This document shows, piece by piece, positions 49,271 through 60,700 of a DNA stretch of 64,000 nt. This DNA comes from Litomosoides sigmodontis. Lineage: Eukaryota > Nematoda > Chromadorea > Rhabditida > Onchocercidae. The position numbers were made by a program, and so were the translations under genes. How positions within the stretch are numbered: the stretch's first letter is position 1; each line of letters begins with the position of its first letter. The stretch spans positions 3,206,507-3,270,506 of the forward strand of contig OY718803.1 of the NCBI GenBank assembly GCA_963070105.1. Direction: 5' to 3'. The notes under the pieces are model-generated. The model saw only the letters and a program-made list of their open reading frames with translations, was not told the origin of the DNA and ran no database searches.

Positions 49271-52200
49271 ATGGAAGGTCCACTATCGAAGTGGACCAAC
49301 GTTGTTCATGGATGGCAGTACAGATGGTTCATTTTGATGGATGGTGCACTTCATTACTACACCTCTAAGGAGAAAATGATGAAAGGGCAACAACGTGGCT
49401 GCATACGTCTCCGTGGTGCTGTTATCGGTATCGATGGTGAAAATAATTCCTTATTTACAGTAACTGTTGATGGCAAGACATTTCACTTACAGGTATTTTA
49501 CATAGGAGATGTAAATTTGAGATTCAGAATTATAAAATATTTTAAAGGTTGGGTGTTGGGAGCTTTTTGGCAACTAGAAAATATAGGTGCAAAAAGTGGC
49601 ATCATTATGTTTCTGTTAATTAAAGTTTTAGGTGATTATTGGGTAATAAAAATTTCACGCTAACTGGTTTTTGAAGTTTATTGTTTTAGGGTCGGGATGA
49701 AGCTGAACGTAATAGCTGGATTCGTGCTTTGGAGGCCGCAATCCACGAACAGAGTGGTTATTATCGTATAACTTCATCCAACTCACCAGCAATTTTGAAG
49801 GCAAAAGCTGTTGAAGCGGATAAACATTTGCAGGATATGATCAATGAGGTATCGCCATATTCTTTGGAAATTTTGGAAAATGATTCAAGTAACAAACAGT
49901 TGTGGTGAGTACTAGTTTTTAAGAGTGGTAGCATAGTGGCTCATAATATTTTGTCCTCTGATTTCCGTAAATTTTAGTGTCTGTTTTGGTCAGTTATTTT
50001 GTTGCCGAATTGAACATTATAGGTTCGAGAATTGGAAGGATTGTCTACATCAGCAAAGACTGAAATGAAGAAAACAATTGATGATTTAGTTAAATCAGCG
50101 AATCGTTTGTTAGATACGGTGAAGCATGCGGTAATATTGCTACAAATGGCTCGAAGTCATTTGGAAGGTGCTTCATTGTTAGGTTTAAATGCAAATGATG
50201 AGGATTCCGAGATTTCTGAGGTTAATATTTTACCTCTAGGCTCACATAATTTATCCTTCGGAACCGTGAGGCCCATACTCAATGTTATTCTTTGTTTCAT
50301 TATTCTCCTCGTACTGTGTAGTATTATTTGGATGTGCTAGTTGAATTCTGGCAGAACTGTATGATCTTTGAAGCATAAAAAAATGGAAGAAGATAAAACA
50401 TAGTAAGGCAGTAGGTTGCTTTAGAGCTGCAGAAATGTTAGGAAGATGAAGAAGTGTAGGCTGTCACAACAGTTTTTTCAAGTTTTTTTTTAAAGTTTTT
50501 TAACTTAATCAGTTCTGATTGCGACTGTGTCATTAATTTTGCTTATTTTCCCTACACAGTTTGTACTTTGGAGGTAATAATTCACTCACTGTTGTTCTTT
50601 AATGATGCTGAACTCATTTAAGTCCGGAAAACTGTTATTTAAAAAATATTTTTTCACACGAATTTTATGTACTAATTTCAGGCGAAAGTTATAGTCCCTC
50701 CATTGTCATACTCAAGCAGCGAAGATGAATTTTTCGATGCCGAAACTCCAAGCGACGACAAATTATCGATCGACAATTCAAATGGAATCGACAACCCTGG
50801 ACATAATAACAATCCCAGCAAGAAAAATTCACAAAAGAAATCCATCCAAGAACCGGATTTTGAGGATGCTAATGAAGATTTTGATGCAGCTTATGAAGAT
50901 ACGGAAGAACTTGATGTTGGTAATGTGCAGCAGCAGCACGGCTCAGTGCTTATGCATCTTCTTTCACAAGTAGTTTTTAATTTTCGCTATGAAGTTCGAA
51001 TATATGTGGAAAGAGTTTCACTTATCCTGAAAACTTAACCACTTTTGAATAGAGCAATTACGTAATTTCGTTTTAATTTTGCTCAAAATTTGTAGTATTC
51101 CCAATGGCAGCAGGAATTGTGTGCTGCTTTTCTCATCTGTAATTAATAATTAATGCGATGGTAAGATGTTTCATTTCGAACTTGACTTTTGCAAGTCTGT
51201 GAATAGCGTTTTAATATGCACTTTTCACACTGCAAGGTTATAATAAGTTAGATTGCGACAATTCACCAACATATTGTTTGTGACGTCATGTTTTGATACC
51301 ATGTCTTATTGTTTGTGATGTCTTGTTTTGAAGTTAATTTATCAATCCGTATAATAGAATTATATATTTCGAATCATTAATGTAAATTTCAGGTAAGTGT
51401 TGGAATGGATTTAACGAAAGTAACACTACCAACATTTATTCTCGAACGCCGCTCTCTTCTGGAAATGTACGCAGATTTCTTTGCACACCCGGATACGTTT
51501 ATCGGCTGTACCGATATCTCATCACCGGAAGAACGCTTCATCTCTGTCGTTCGTTACTATATGGGGGCTTTTTATGCAGCCCGCAAAAGTGGAGTGGCTA
51601 AAAAACCATATAATCCTATTCTTGGAGAAACCTTTCGCTGTTAGTGGTTTTCTTTTATTTTTTTTAAATGCAAGGTTTTGCGCTTGCTATTAGTTCAGGA
51701 AATTGAATTCTTTTTTTTGAAATTACCGTATATAGAGAGAATCTTACTGTTTTACAGGTCGATGGAAAATACCTGGTATAAAAAGATCTAAGCAGCTTAC
51801 TACACGCGGTCCTTTTCCTGGTTCTGATGGAAATGACCTAACGTTTATCGCAGAGCAGGTCAGCCATCATCCTCCTGTATCGGCTTTTTACGCCGAACAT
51901 CCTGGTAAACGGGTTTCATTTATGGCACATATCTGGACGAAGTCCTCATTCTTAGGTCTTTCTATTGGTAAGTAATTGTTGGAAATTTATTTAAAACGCT
52001 TGAAAATTGTTTTTACGAGTATTTAGATTTTGCTGGTTTAAAAACTATTGTTTTTAGTTAGTAAAAGACTGATAGTTATAGGATCTTTTTTTGGCCTCGA
52101 TTGAGTTCTTTGAATTGAATTTTTTTTCATTTTTTTTAATTGCTTGTAGAATAGTTTAGTCTTATCGGCACTCACTTTCCATTAACAATAACTTTAAGGA

Positions 52201-53067
52201 GTTACTAACATTGGTTGGGGGACAGTGAAGCTGCACGATTACGGCGAAGAGTATGTTTTAACATTCCCAAATGGCTATGGGCGTTCAATTATGAGCACTC
52301 CGTGGATTGAACTTGGTGGAAAAGTAAGTTTTCAATAAGTAACCATTTGTTTGTTAATTCAAAATTAGAGGTAGTGGTTTCATTATTCGATATCCTGTCA
52401 TGATAGTTGTAGCGTTATTTCAGGTTACAGTCAACTGTATAAAAACTGGATATTCGGCAGAGATTGATTTTCTAACAAAACCATTTTTCGGTGGAAAGGC
52501 GCATCGTATAAGTGGAAATATTTATCGCTCGGGTTTTAAAAAACCCATTCTTATAATAAAAGGGGAATGGAATGGCGTGATAACTGCGAAACCTTTGAAT
52601 GGTGGCGAATATTTATTTGTTGATGTTAAGCATTATCCCGAGGTCAAAAAGGTTAGGCTTTTTGAATTAGTCTCTTCGGAAAATGTTTTTCCGCAAAATC
52701 AAAATCAAAGTTTTGAACAATGCGTCTGTTTTAAATTTTAGGAATGCGAACCTGTAGCAAAGCAAGGGGACAGGGAATCACGTCGTTTGTGGCGACATGT
52801 TACGGTAGCTCTACGAAAAAATAACATACAGCTTGCAACTAATGCAAAGAGATGGATCGAGCAGAGACAACGAGAGGAAGCTAAAAGAAGACAGGTATTC
52901 GAAGATATACTGCTGTAATTTAGAGTTTTTTGTGTGTAGGAGTAATTGGAAATAATTTTTGTACAATTATTGCTGAAAGAGTATTTTAGGATCAGCAAAT
53001 CGTTTACCATCCGGTTTTGTTCGCTAAAGAAGGTGACGGCTGGAGGTACAAAGACGAATTACAATAG
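49271..53067 (+). CDS. OSBPL9: Oxysterol-binding protein-related protein, ORP9 type
   Basis: Ten exons: 49271-49492, 49690-49848, 50023-50220, 50682-50969, 51393-51639, 51758-51967, 52199-52323, 52424-52651, 52742-52894, 52990-53067; 1908 nt, 635 aa. Residues 1 to about 100 are a PH domain ([29 protein letters not shown]) typical of ORP9/10/11. A helical region follows. Next comes a near-canonical FFAT motif (EFFDAET, residues 209-215, in an acidic serine-rich stretch) that should bind the ER protein VAP. The C-terminal lipid-transfer domain holds the family signature EQVSHHPP and the blocks [10 protein letters not shown] and GEWNGV. Such proteins exchange lipids at ER-Golgi/TGN contacts. A second acidic DFDAAYE stretch may be a weaker FFAT-like site. 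Read-through of exon 3 gives an alternative end, listed separately. ORP10 or ORP11 orthology is possible. Confidence 0.93.
50023..50340 (+). CDS. Alternative read-through 3' exon of the ORP9-like gene with membrane tail
   Basis: If the donor at 50221 is not used, exon 3 continues in frame for 39 codons to a TAG at 50338-50340. The added part is [14 protein letters not shown] followed by about 20 hydrophobic residues ([15 protein letters not shown] and a short end with Trp-Met-Cys). This would give a 232-aa protein with the PH domain and helices, a C-terminal membrane anchor, and neither FFAT motif nor lipid-transfer domain. The first half of this segment is GC-richer than nearby introns. T-rich introns can encode hydrophobic runs by chance, so expression is unproven. 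Confidence 0.35.
   Translation, partial: VRELEGLSTSAKTEMKKTIDDLVKSANRLLDTVKHAVILLQMARSHLEGASLLGLNANDEDSEISEVNILPLGSHNLSFGTVRPILNVILCFIILLVLCSIIWMC
51272..51332. repeat. Imperfect 25-bp direct repeat in an ORP9-like intron
   Basis: Two copies beginning TATTGTTTGTGA start at 51272 and 51308 and differ at two positions. They lie in the intron before the lipid-transfer domain exons. Confidence 0.75.
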
Positions 53068-54132
53068 CTTTTGGTAGTTGGAAAAATTGATTGACTGGAG
53101 AGTTTTGAACAGCAGGAAAAACCAAATAATGCCAGCTTCTGGTTTTTTTTGGTGAATTGATCTTTAGCGTAATGTAACTATTTTTTTAATTTTAATGAAT
53201 ATTTAAAAAACATCACACCAAAAATTTGTTTTTTTGTCCGGTGTAATTAAATAGTATGATTAAATGTTTGGATGCAGTTTTTAGTACTGTAGTAGCTGTT
53301 TTTTCCTGGTTGAATTTGATTGAAATATAATTCTATGGTTTTCATATTGTAAGCTTCTTTCACTGTTTCGATTTTGCTGAGTACTTTCCTGTGCACTTAG
53401 TTTTTCTGCAGTTCTATAAAGTACCTCTTCATTTGACATTTTAGAATTATTACGTGTGATATATTGGTCTATGTTAATTGTTGAAGGTACCGTTTATAAT
53501 TTATTTGTGATTTTTCAGAAATGTAACTAAAACTATTGATTTTAATGTACGCAATTGCTGATATTATTATTTAGTACTGGTTCTTTTGACTTTTTTCAGT
53601 CTTCTTTTTTAATAGATATAAATGATTCATTTCGTTTTGCTTTGCATTGTTTTATGCGAACAGTTGACTTTTAAGTGAATTTCGATTCGATTTAGTTAAT
53701 AATTGTTTGTTGCTGTCGTGGGTGACTTGATATTTGGTTGGTGAGTGTGAGGTTTGCTGCAAAAATATTTGTCAGACAGTATAGGTATAAAGTATTCTCT
53801 TGAACGGTATCTTAATCGGATTTCATTTCAAATGTTACTGTCTTGGAGTTCCAAAAAATTCATTTGCCTAAAAAAATTTGTAAGAATTATCATCAAAATA
53901 GTTTCAAAACCATCCATCTACTTTTTAGATTGTTACTAATGTTCGGAATAATATCATCTCGTATTGCGTTGTATGATGGGGTAAAATCTAGTGGTTGAAA
54001 TATATGTTTTCTGGTGACATTGTTCCGAAAAATTTTATCGAGTGACTGAAATGAAATACTTAATCATTTCTTAAGGAAAATATAGTTCCAATTCTTTTAC
54101 CTGAATAGTTTTGTTATTTAAGGTTGGTTGGT
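53068..54132. other. Intergenic region between the ORP9-like gene and PSMG4
   Basis: About 1.07 kb, strongly T-rich. No convincing exon; it presumably contains the ORP9-like 3' UTR and the PSMG4 5' flank. Confidence 0.45.
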
Positions 54133-54966
54133 ATGTGCTCTCATCAGGCTGAATTTACTGTCGCAAAGCATGTAGTTGGTTTCATGAGTATTGTGATGGA
54201 TGGAAGTGTCTTCATTTGGATAGGCAGCAGAAATCGCTTAGATAGCCTATGCTTTGCACAGAATTTTCGAGGGATGAATCTGATGGAATTGTCAAAGGAA
54301 AATTATTTTATAGATAGCTTTACTGTAAAACTTAATAAGCTATTTGCCAACAAACAGGTATGTCTGCTTAGTGATGCGTTAAAGGCAGTTCTTATCGAAA
54401 TTTCAGGAATATTAATTTCTATTTAATATTAATTTCTCCTTAATCATTTGCACACTACCTAACAGTATGGTATTGGATTTGTCATATTATCAACCGTTAA
54501 TGTTCTGTATTATCAGATGGAGTGTATAGTTTTGATTCTATCTTTTAATATCGGCTTTAAAAAATAATGTTAGCTTAATCGATGGATGGATTAGAATTAA
54601 TTAGAAGGTTAGCTTGTGAATGTCGTGAAAAAATTGTCACGTTCAATGTGCAGAAGTAACATAAGGAGCAGGGGCACATCTAAGAGATCTGAAATCAAAG
54701 GGCATTAGCATTTCACAACACAATAAAATTTTTTATTCAGTACTTAATTTTGAAGTTTGAAGGAATATATAATCAAAAACGATAGATGTTACAATTTGTT
54801 GATTATGGTGAAAATAAGAAACAACGTTTGTTTCTTATTTTAGGTTTTCTTCTCAAGTGATCTCTGTGTTTCGGATGCGTCGTTCTGGACTGAATTATTG
54901 CAAGCTATTACAAATTATGTTACGAAAAATGAGAAAATTTTCGGTGTCGTTAAGCGCTGTAATTGA
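54133..54966 (+). CDS. PSMG4: Proteasome assembly chaperone 4-like protein
   Basis: Two exons, 54133-54357 and 54844-54966, give 348 nt and 115 aa (human about 123). The sequence fits the small PSMG4 fold: an N-terminal strand pair with MDGSVFIWIGS, a middle helix, then KLNKLFANKQVFFSSDL and a C-terminal TKNEKIFG. In other eukaryotes PSMG3 and PSMG4 form a heterodimer that promotes assembly of the 20S proteasome alpha ring in the cytosol. Overall conservation in this family is low, so the call rests on size, fold-like pattern and the KQVFVSY-type strand. The ATG at 54133 is used; the frame is open a few codons upstream. It is co-directional with SDHAF4, 585 nt downstream. Confidence 0.72.
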
Positions 54967-55551
54967 GGTGGAAAAGTTTGCTCTCCAGTTTATTTGTTAT
55001 ATGAAAGCGATAGTACTGTCAAAATTTCTTTCATTTTAATCTTTATTTCTTTCAGTAGCACTTATTTATTGTTTAATATGTTGCTGGCTGTGTGTAAGTC
55101 ATTTTCAGATTCAATTCATAATGTGAAAATGATGACGTTGAAAATTTTTCGGCTTTACGAGTGATACTGAAGGAACGAATGTTTTTTCAATTTTCTTACT
55201 GCTGTACATGTGTACTGTACTTTGACCATTATTTTTGTTGTTCCTTCAAATTTTTTAAATAAGCTCATGTTGTTCTAATGTAGCTTTTATTCCTGCTTGT
55301 TGAAATTGTATAAATTGAAGGCTTATATTCATAGTAGCAGAAAGCATATACTTCCAAGTTTAGGAGATTATTTATGCTTCTGCCTCTATCACATGTTGCC
55401 TATATTCATACAAATTTCTTTTGGTTGAATCACTTGTAATCCGTGTCATCTGCGCATGTTTGTATAAATTCGCGTATGTCAAATATACATTTCTAACTTG
55501 ATTTTACGTGTTATTGACTTCATTGCAATATGTTGCAAAATAATTTTTCAG
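54967..55551. other. Spacer between PSMG4 and SDHAF4 with trans-splice-like acceptor
   Basis: 585 nt, T-rich. It ends in TTTTTCAG directly joined to the SDHAF4 ATG, as expected for a spliced-leader acceptor or a 5' UTR intron. No open frame of note. Confidence 0.5.
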
Positions 55552-56025
55552 ATGTTTCGAATACTTCGTGGTCGGGGAAGTGTACAAGTATTTTGCAGTA
55601 AGCAACGTTTTTGTAAAGTCGTAGACGCTGTCGTGAATGAAAAAGAAATTGGAATTAAAAAGACACCACAAAGCAAGCAAGATCAGGAGATTAAAACGGG
55701 GGAAGAGAAAAAGCCTTACGAAGATTCATCTCTTCCAAAACATTCTAGAGGTATCTCTCATAATTTTAGCTAACATAGCTAGGGTGGCTGCATTCCGTAA
55801 GGTTTTATGAGTGATAGGTACCTAAGTTCTTAAGCGCTGTTCTGCTAGTCAAAGTATAATATATTACGATTCATTTTTAATCATTTCTGATTTTCATGTC
55901 AGTTAATAAAAGAAGTGTTCACTTCAGGCGTCAATCCCATAACCGGGGAAATCGGTGGACCAGCTGGGCCGGAACCAACACGCTTCGGCGATTGGGAACG
56001 GAAAGGACGTTGTATTGATTTCTAG
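55552..56025 (+). CDS. SDHAF4: Succinate dehydrogenase assembly factor 4
   Basis: Two exons, 55552-55750 and 55928-56025; 297 nt, 98 aa. The N-terminus is Arg/Lys-rich with few acids (mitochondrial presequence). The C-terminus is the highly conserved DUF1674 block [19 protein letters not shown] followed by [13 protein letters not shown] at the very end. SDHAF4 binds flavinylated SDHA in the matrix and helps it join SDHB during complex II assembly. The ATG is placed directly after a TTTTTCAG acceptor. A candidate AATAAA lies at 56175-56180. Confidence 0.95.
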
Positions 56026-56468
56026 GATTCACTTTTTCAAACGAACTAATTAGTTCACCTTTGCTTGTTAGTTGAACAATGCTGATGACCACGTGTTCTC
56101 TTGATTTCCTTGAAAATTGTCTTTGATTTATCCTGAAAACAATTATTCATGTTCTTAAGCATTATTCTTAATTTAATAAATGCTACGGATGATTGGAATA
56201 AATACATTTATGTTTTGCGATTTGATTATAATTATTGTTCTCAGTGTATCAGCCAAAAAAAAGTTACGTATCAAGGGTTTTGTATGGTGCTCTGCTGTAG
56301 GGTGAACTTATTGTAAAATCGTAGTAAATTATAAGTAAGACCTTCGGTAGACATTTGATAAATGAAAGTTCAATGATGTTCTTGATTGAAACAAAAAAAG
56401 AGCAGTTCAGTCACGGTGCTAACTTCATGAATTTGACTTGGAGTATTTTCATCTTTGTTTTAATTTAG
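56026..56468. other. Spacer between SDHAF4 and WASHC5
   Basis: 443 nt. AATAAA at 56175-56180 is the likely SDHAF4 polyadenylation signal. The spacer ends in TTTAATTTAG directly before the WASHC5 ATG. Spacing and acceptor placement resemble nematode operon spacers. Confidence 0.5.
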
Positions 56469-57704
56469 ATGGGCAGTGCTGGAAATGTATTTGGAATCAA
56501 CACACTGAAAGAACTGATAGAAACGGGTTATGCAATTATTGCCGAAATATTTCGTTTGGCTGACTGTATTCCAGATGATTTCAAGAATCCAGCTCGTAGT
56601 CGCTTCAAGCCATTCATCATTGATTTTTCATATTTTGATGATCTTTCTGTTATCGATCGCTACATCGATTCGCATGAGGTTGGCTGCTGAATCTTTTTTA
56701 TCTTAGATTTACTATTTCAAAGCCTTCTTGTTTGTTCGCTTTTGCTATCAGAAGCTTTTTAGCAAGGAGTGCAGTTGGAAGAAGAGTATTTATTCACATT
56801 TGAGCGACATATTAAACGCTTTGGTGCTCTCTTCGATGCTATAGCGCACTTTTTTTCTGATTTAATTGAGTGAGTTTGTTTTTTTGTATTTTGTTTTTAT
56901 TTATTCAATGTTTTGTTAAGGAGAAAGTGATTTACTTCTCCGAGATTTGGAGAAATTTATTTTGGTTGAAGACGTTGCTCAGTACTGCTATTATTTAAAT
57001 GTTGTAATTATTTCTAATTGTTATTCTTTTTGTAGATATTCGGAAAATAATAGATCCAGTCATATCTCCTTTTCAGTGCGTCGAACAACAGCTTTCCTCA
57101 TATTATGTCAACATGAGGTTCGTCGTAATATCAGTCTTTTTACCTCTTTACAGTCCTACATTTGATTATTTCGAAAAATTTAGTAAGTCGTTTTGAAATT
57201 CGTTTCAAACATATTATCCTAATCATAAATAATTTGCAGGCAGAAGCACTGTTTATTGCGGGTGTCATTTTGTTGGCGTTGGACGAGAAGTATACTAGTG
57301 AAGTGAGGCAAAGATTGTTTGTTGCGCACTACAGAAGCAAGTATGTAATTGAACCGTTAGTCAGAATTACATTAACAGTGAAAGATGCCTTGAATTGTTG
57401 GAATATCGCTTGGTTTGCACATACCTTTTACCTTTACATTCTAAGAGCTGAACATTTCAGTCTTTCAAGCAATGAACGATTCGATCTTTTAGTCGATGTG
57501 TTAAAGGCAGCCTCAAGTCGAGGAGAGCTTTTCAAGCAAGCATTTGGAACTTTCTAATATTTTCTTTATAATTCTTTCTGCATTTCTTATTGTTTGTTTT
57601 ATGGCTGGAATCATAAATCAGAAAGTTCTGATTGTGACTGCGGGGGATTATGCAAATATTCATAGCGCACTTCCTGTATTATTAGATTTATTCAAGATAT
57701 GTGT

Positions 57705-57798
<94 letters not shown>

Positions 57799-60700
57799 CA
57801 ATTCTATCGGTTTTAAAATTTCTTTCGTTTCAGAAGATTACCGTTAAACGAAGCGTTCGTCAACAATATGCTTTTAGTATTACACACCGATGTTTTGTTT
57901 CCTGATGAGGTACATAATTTCTTCGATAGGATATGGACATGATATATTTTAAGAGTACTGGAAAGTTTTAAGTTTTGCAAAAATGAATTCTTTATTAGTT
58001 TGGTTACTTTATGAGTTAGTGTCAACTAAATGTCACAGTGAAATCTATTAGATAGATATTACAAAACCCTTGATTTTCTGTGTTATTTGTAGTGTTCGTT
58101 CCTTTATTGTAGAGTCGCCAACTATTTCATGAAGGCTTATATCATTTGTGGTAATATGTCATGTTCTACAGTTCTTTAAGCTCAGAAAAACTGTTTCTAA
58201 GGGATAATGATTTTTAAGTAAAGCTTCTAATATTTTGGTGAGCTATTACTCTGTACTCGCTTCATTTTATATTCATTTAGTAAATTAACTTCCAGGATGA
58301 ACTTATGCCACATGGATTTTCCCGACGAGGCATTCGTGCTTCACGTTATCAGAGAGCGTTCCTTTCCGTTTGCCTTTTTTTTCTTCCTACATTGCTACAT
58401 TCCGATCATGTTGTTATGCGCCATATTGTGGATACATTTTTTACTGAGGAATGGGTATGTTTTAAAAGAATAAGAATTAGTTGATATAGTTTTTTAATAG
58501 TTGTGCAAATGTGGAATTTAGCCTTATTTGGAGTGCTACTGATTCTTTCGAAATTGAAAAATGAGCATACATTTTGCATGGGATTTTCTCGTACTCAAAA
58601 TTTTATCATTCCTCTGTCATTGGTCATGCTGTAGAAGAAATGGCTTCATTTCCTGCATTTTTTAAATCCATGTCATTGTCGAATCTTAGGATTTTCATTT
58701 CATGTTTTGCAAAGCGAGGCAGTGTAGCTTTCTAAAGCATCCAAATTACTTTTAAGACTAAACTTTAGCTGATTTTTGTAGATTGTGCATTTGCACATGG
58801 GAATAGTGATGAATATGCTGGATGCTTGGGATCATTATAAAGCAGCAAGTAATGCACTGCAACATGCTCTTAGCTTACAAACAGTGAAGCATTTGGCAGC
58901 AACCCATATATCTGCTCTGAAATTGACATCCTTTCCACATACTGCGAAGTTTTCTGTGGCAGATGTTATTATGTTTGCCGATTTAATAGCTATTTCAAAC
59001 AAGCATCTTGAATGGATAATTTTGCATGCCTGTAAGTCTTATTGCTATCAATCGATATATATTCAAGACCTGCTTGCTATTTTTAATTCCATCCAAGAAG
59101 AGGTGGCTCATATCACAAAAGTTAAAATTTTCTTTGTATTTTAGATAAACCCGAGAAATTTTGTAGACGTGCTGGACAGTTTTTTGATATTGTGAACAAT
59201 CAAATTGCGTCTTCTTCGCTTGATTTGTTTAGGAAACTGCTTGAACTTTCAACTTTTGAATATGGTTATAAAGAAGTAAAAAATTTTTTTATTAGTTACA
59301 GCAAACCCTAAATTTGTTGGGAAATTTGAGTTGACAAAAAACCGCGCATTTTCCCGAAACAAGTTTTACATATCGTTTTTTTCAGTATTGCAATCCAGGT
59401 TATTGAGTGTAAGGGAAGTTATTTGAAACATTAATGTTTAATTTTTACATTTGACCTTCGAACAATATGGATTTTTGTTTTGTATGTGTTAATTACTTGT
59501 ACTGGAGTAGCGCTCTGGAATTTTAGATTACTCGATCTCTTTTTGATAATAAAGATAAGAATGTTCAAAAACTTAAAGAAGAAATTTGTGATCACGTCAT
59601 GCAAGTGGCCGAACTTTTTGCAAATGAATTACCTCTGCAAAGGATCAAGAAAAACGGTATGTTTTTTTCGCTTTGTCTTGCTTGCTGCGTGCGTAAGCTT
59701 CTCTTCTTTGCAACCCAAGTTTTTACTTTATCTTGCATAATTGTATTTGATTCAACGTTTTTCCCTCTATTAGGATTTGGGTTACGAGGTAATTTTTTCA
59801 GAAAAGTTAAGGTCATGGCTTTTATTGCTGAAAAAAACCATCGAAGAATTAGATATTTTAAACGCCGATGCATCATCTTCGATTTCAGAATTAAAAAACC
59901 GGCTGGATCAGGTTTTTGCATTTTATTTTCCGTCCACTATTTGTGTGTGTTTTTATTTTTGCTTTGAGCTGTTTCTCTCTTCTGATATTTACAATGTGTT
60001 TTATTCTTACAGTGCGTTATATAAAATTTTTTCTCACAATACGCAAAAATATGTAAAATTTTATAAAGAATGATAGTTGAGAAAGCCTTCAATGAAGAAA
60101 TGCATTTATAATTTTTACGTTCAAGTTCAGATGTTAAATTTTTGACTTACAGGTAAGTGATATGCATGATCTGGGTGGGATAGTTGCTGTATCGCAATAT
60201 CTGCAAAGTACTCAAGCTTTATTGACTACACTATCTCACTATTGCATGTTAGATGGAGTATTTTTAAAAAAAATAGAAGCAGCAACAAATTTTTCTTATG
60301 GATGGGCAATTGCTGACCAGTATGTTCTTCATTTTCACTGTATTTTACTAATAATTATTTTTTGAATTTAGTTTTCCAAAACTCTTTTACTCTGTTTCTT
60401 TTTTGTAAATTCGTATGTGTAGTACCTTGATTTATTAAGTGAAAAATACAGAGCGAATTCATTTTACTAATTTTTTTTGTTAAGTTTTTCGTGTCGATTA
60501 ACACATTTGTATTGTAGATGGACTGAAAGTATGAAAACTTTGATAAAAGCCGATCCACTTCCAGTACGTTCACTGTTTGTTAAAATGGCGAGTTCAATTA
60601 ATTTAACGTTGGAACGCCTAAATACACCAGAGAGAATATCTTCCATATCACTGTGTTATTCTCGCTTAATTGAATCAAGGTTGCGCAAAATTCTTCAGGT

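Noticed and set aside
54124..54132. Start of PSMG4 at a TTG codon
   Set aside because: Eukaryotic initiation at TTG is unlikely, and an ATG follows three codons later.
57544..57816. Open frame with a Tyr-Ile repeat
   Set aside because: It is the translation of the (TA)43 microsatellite within an intron.
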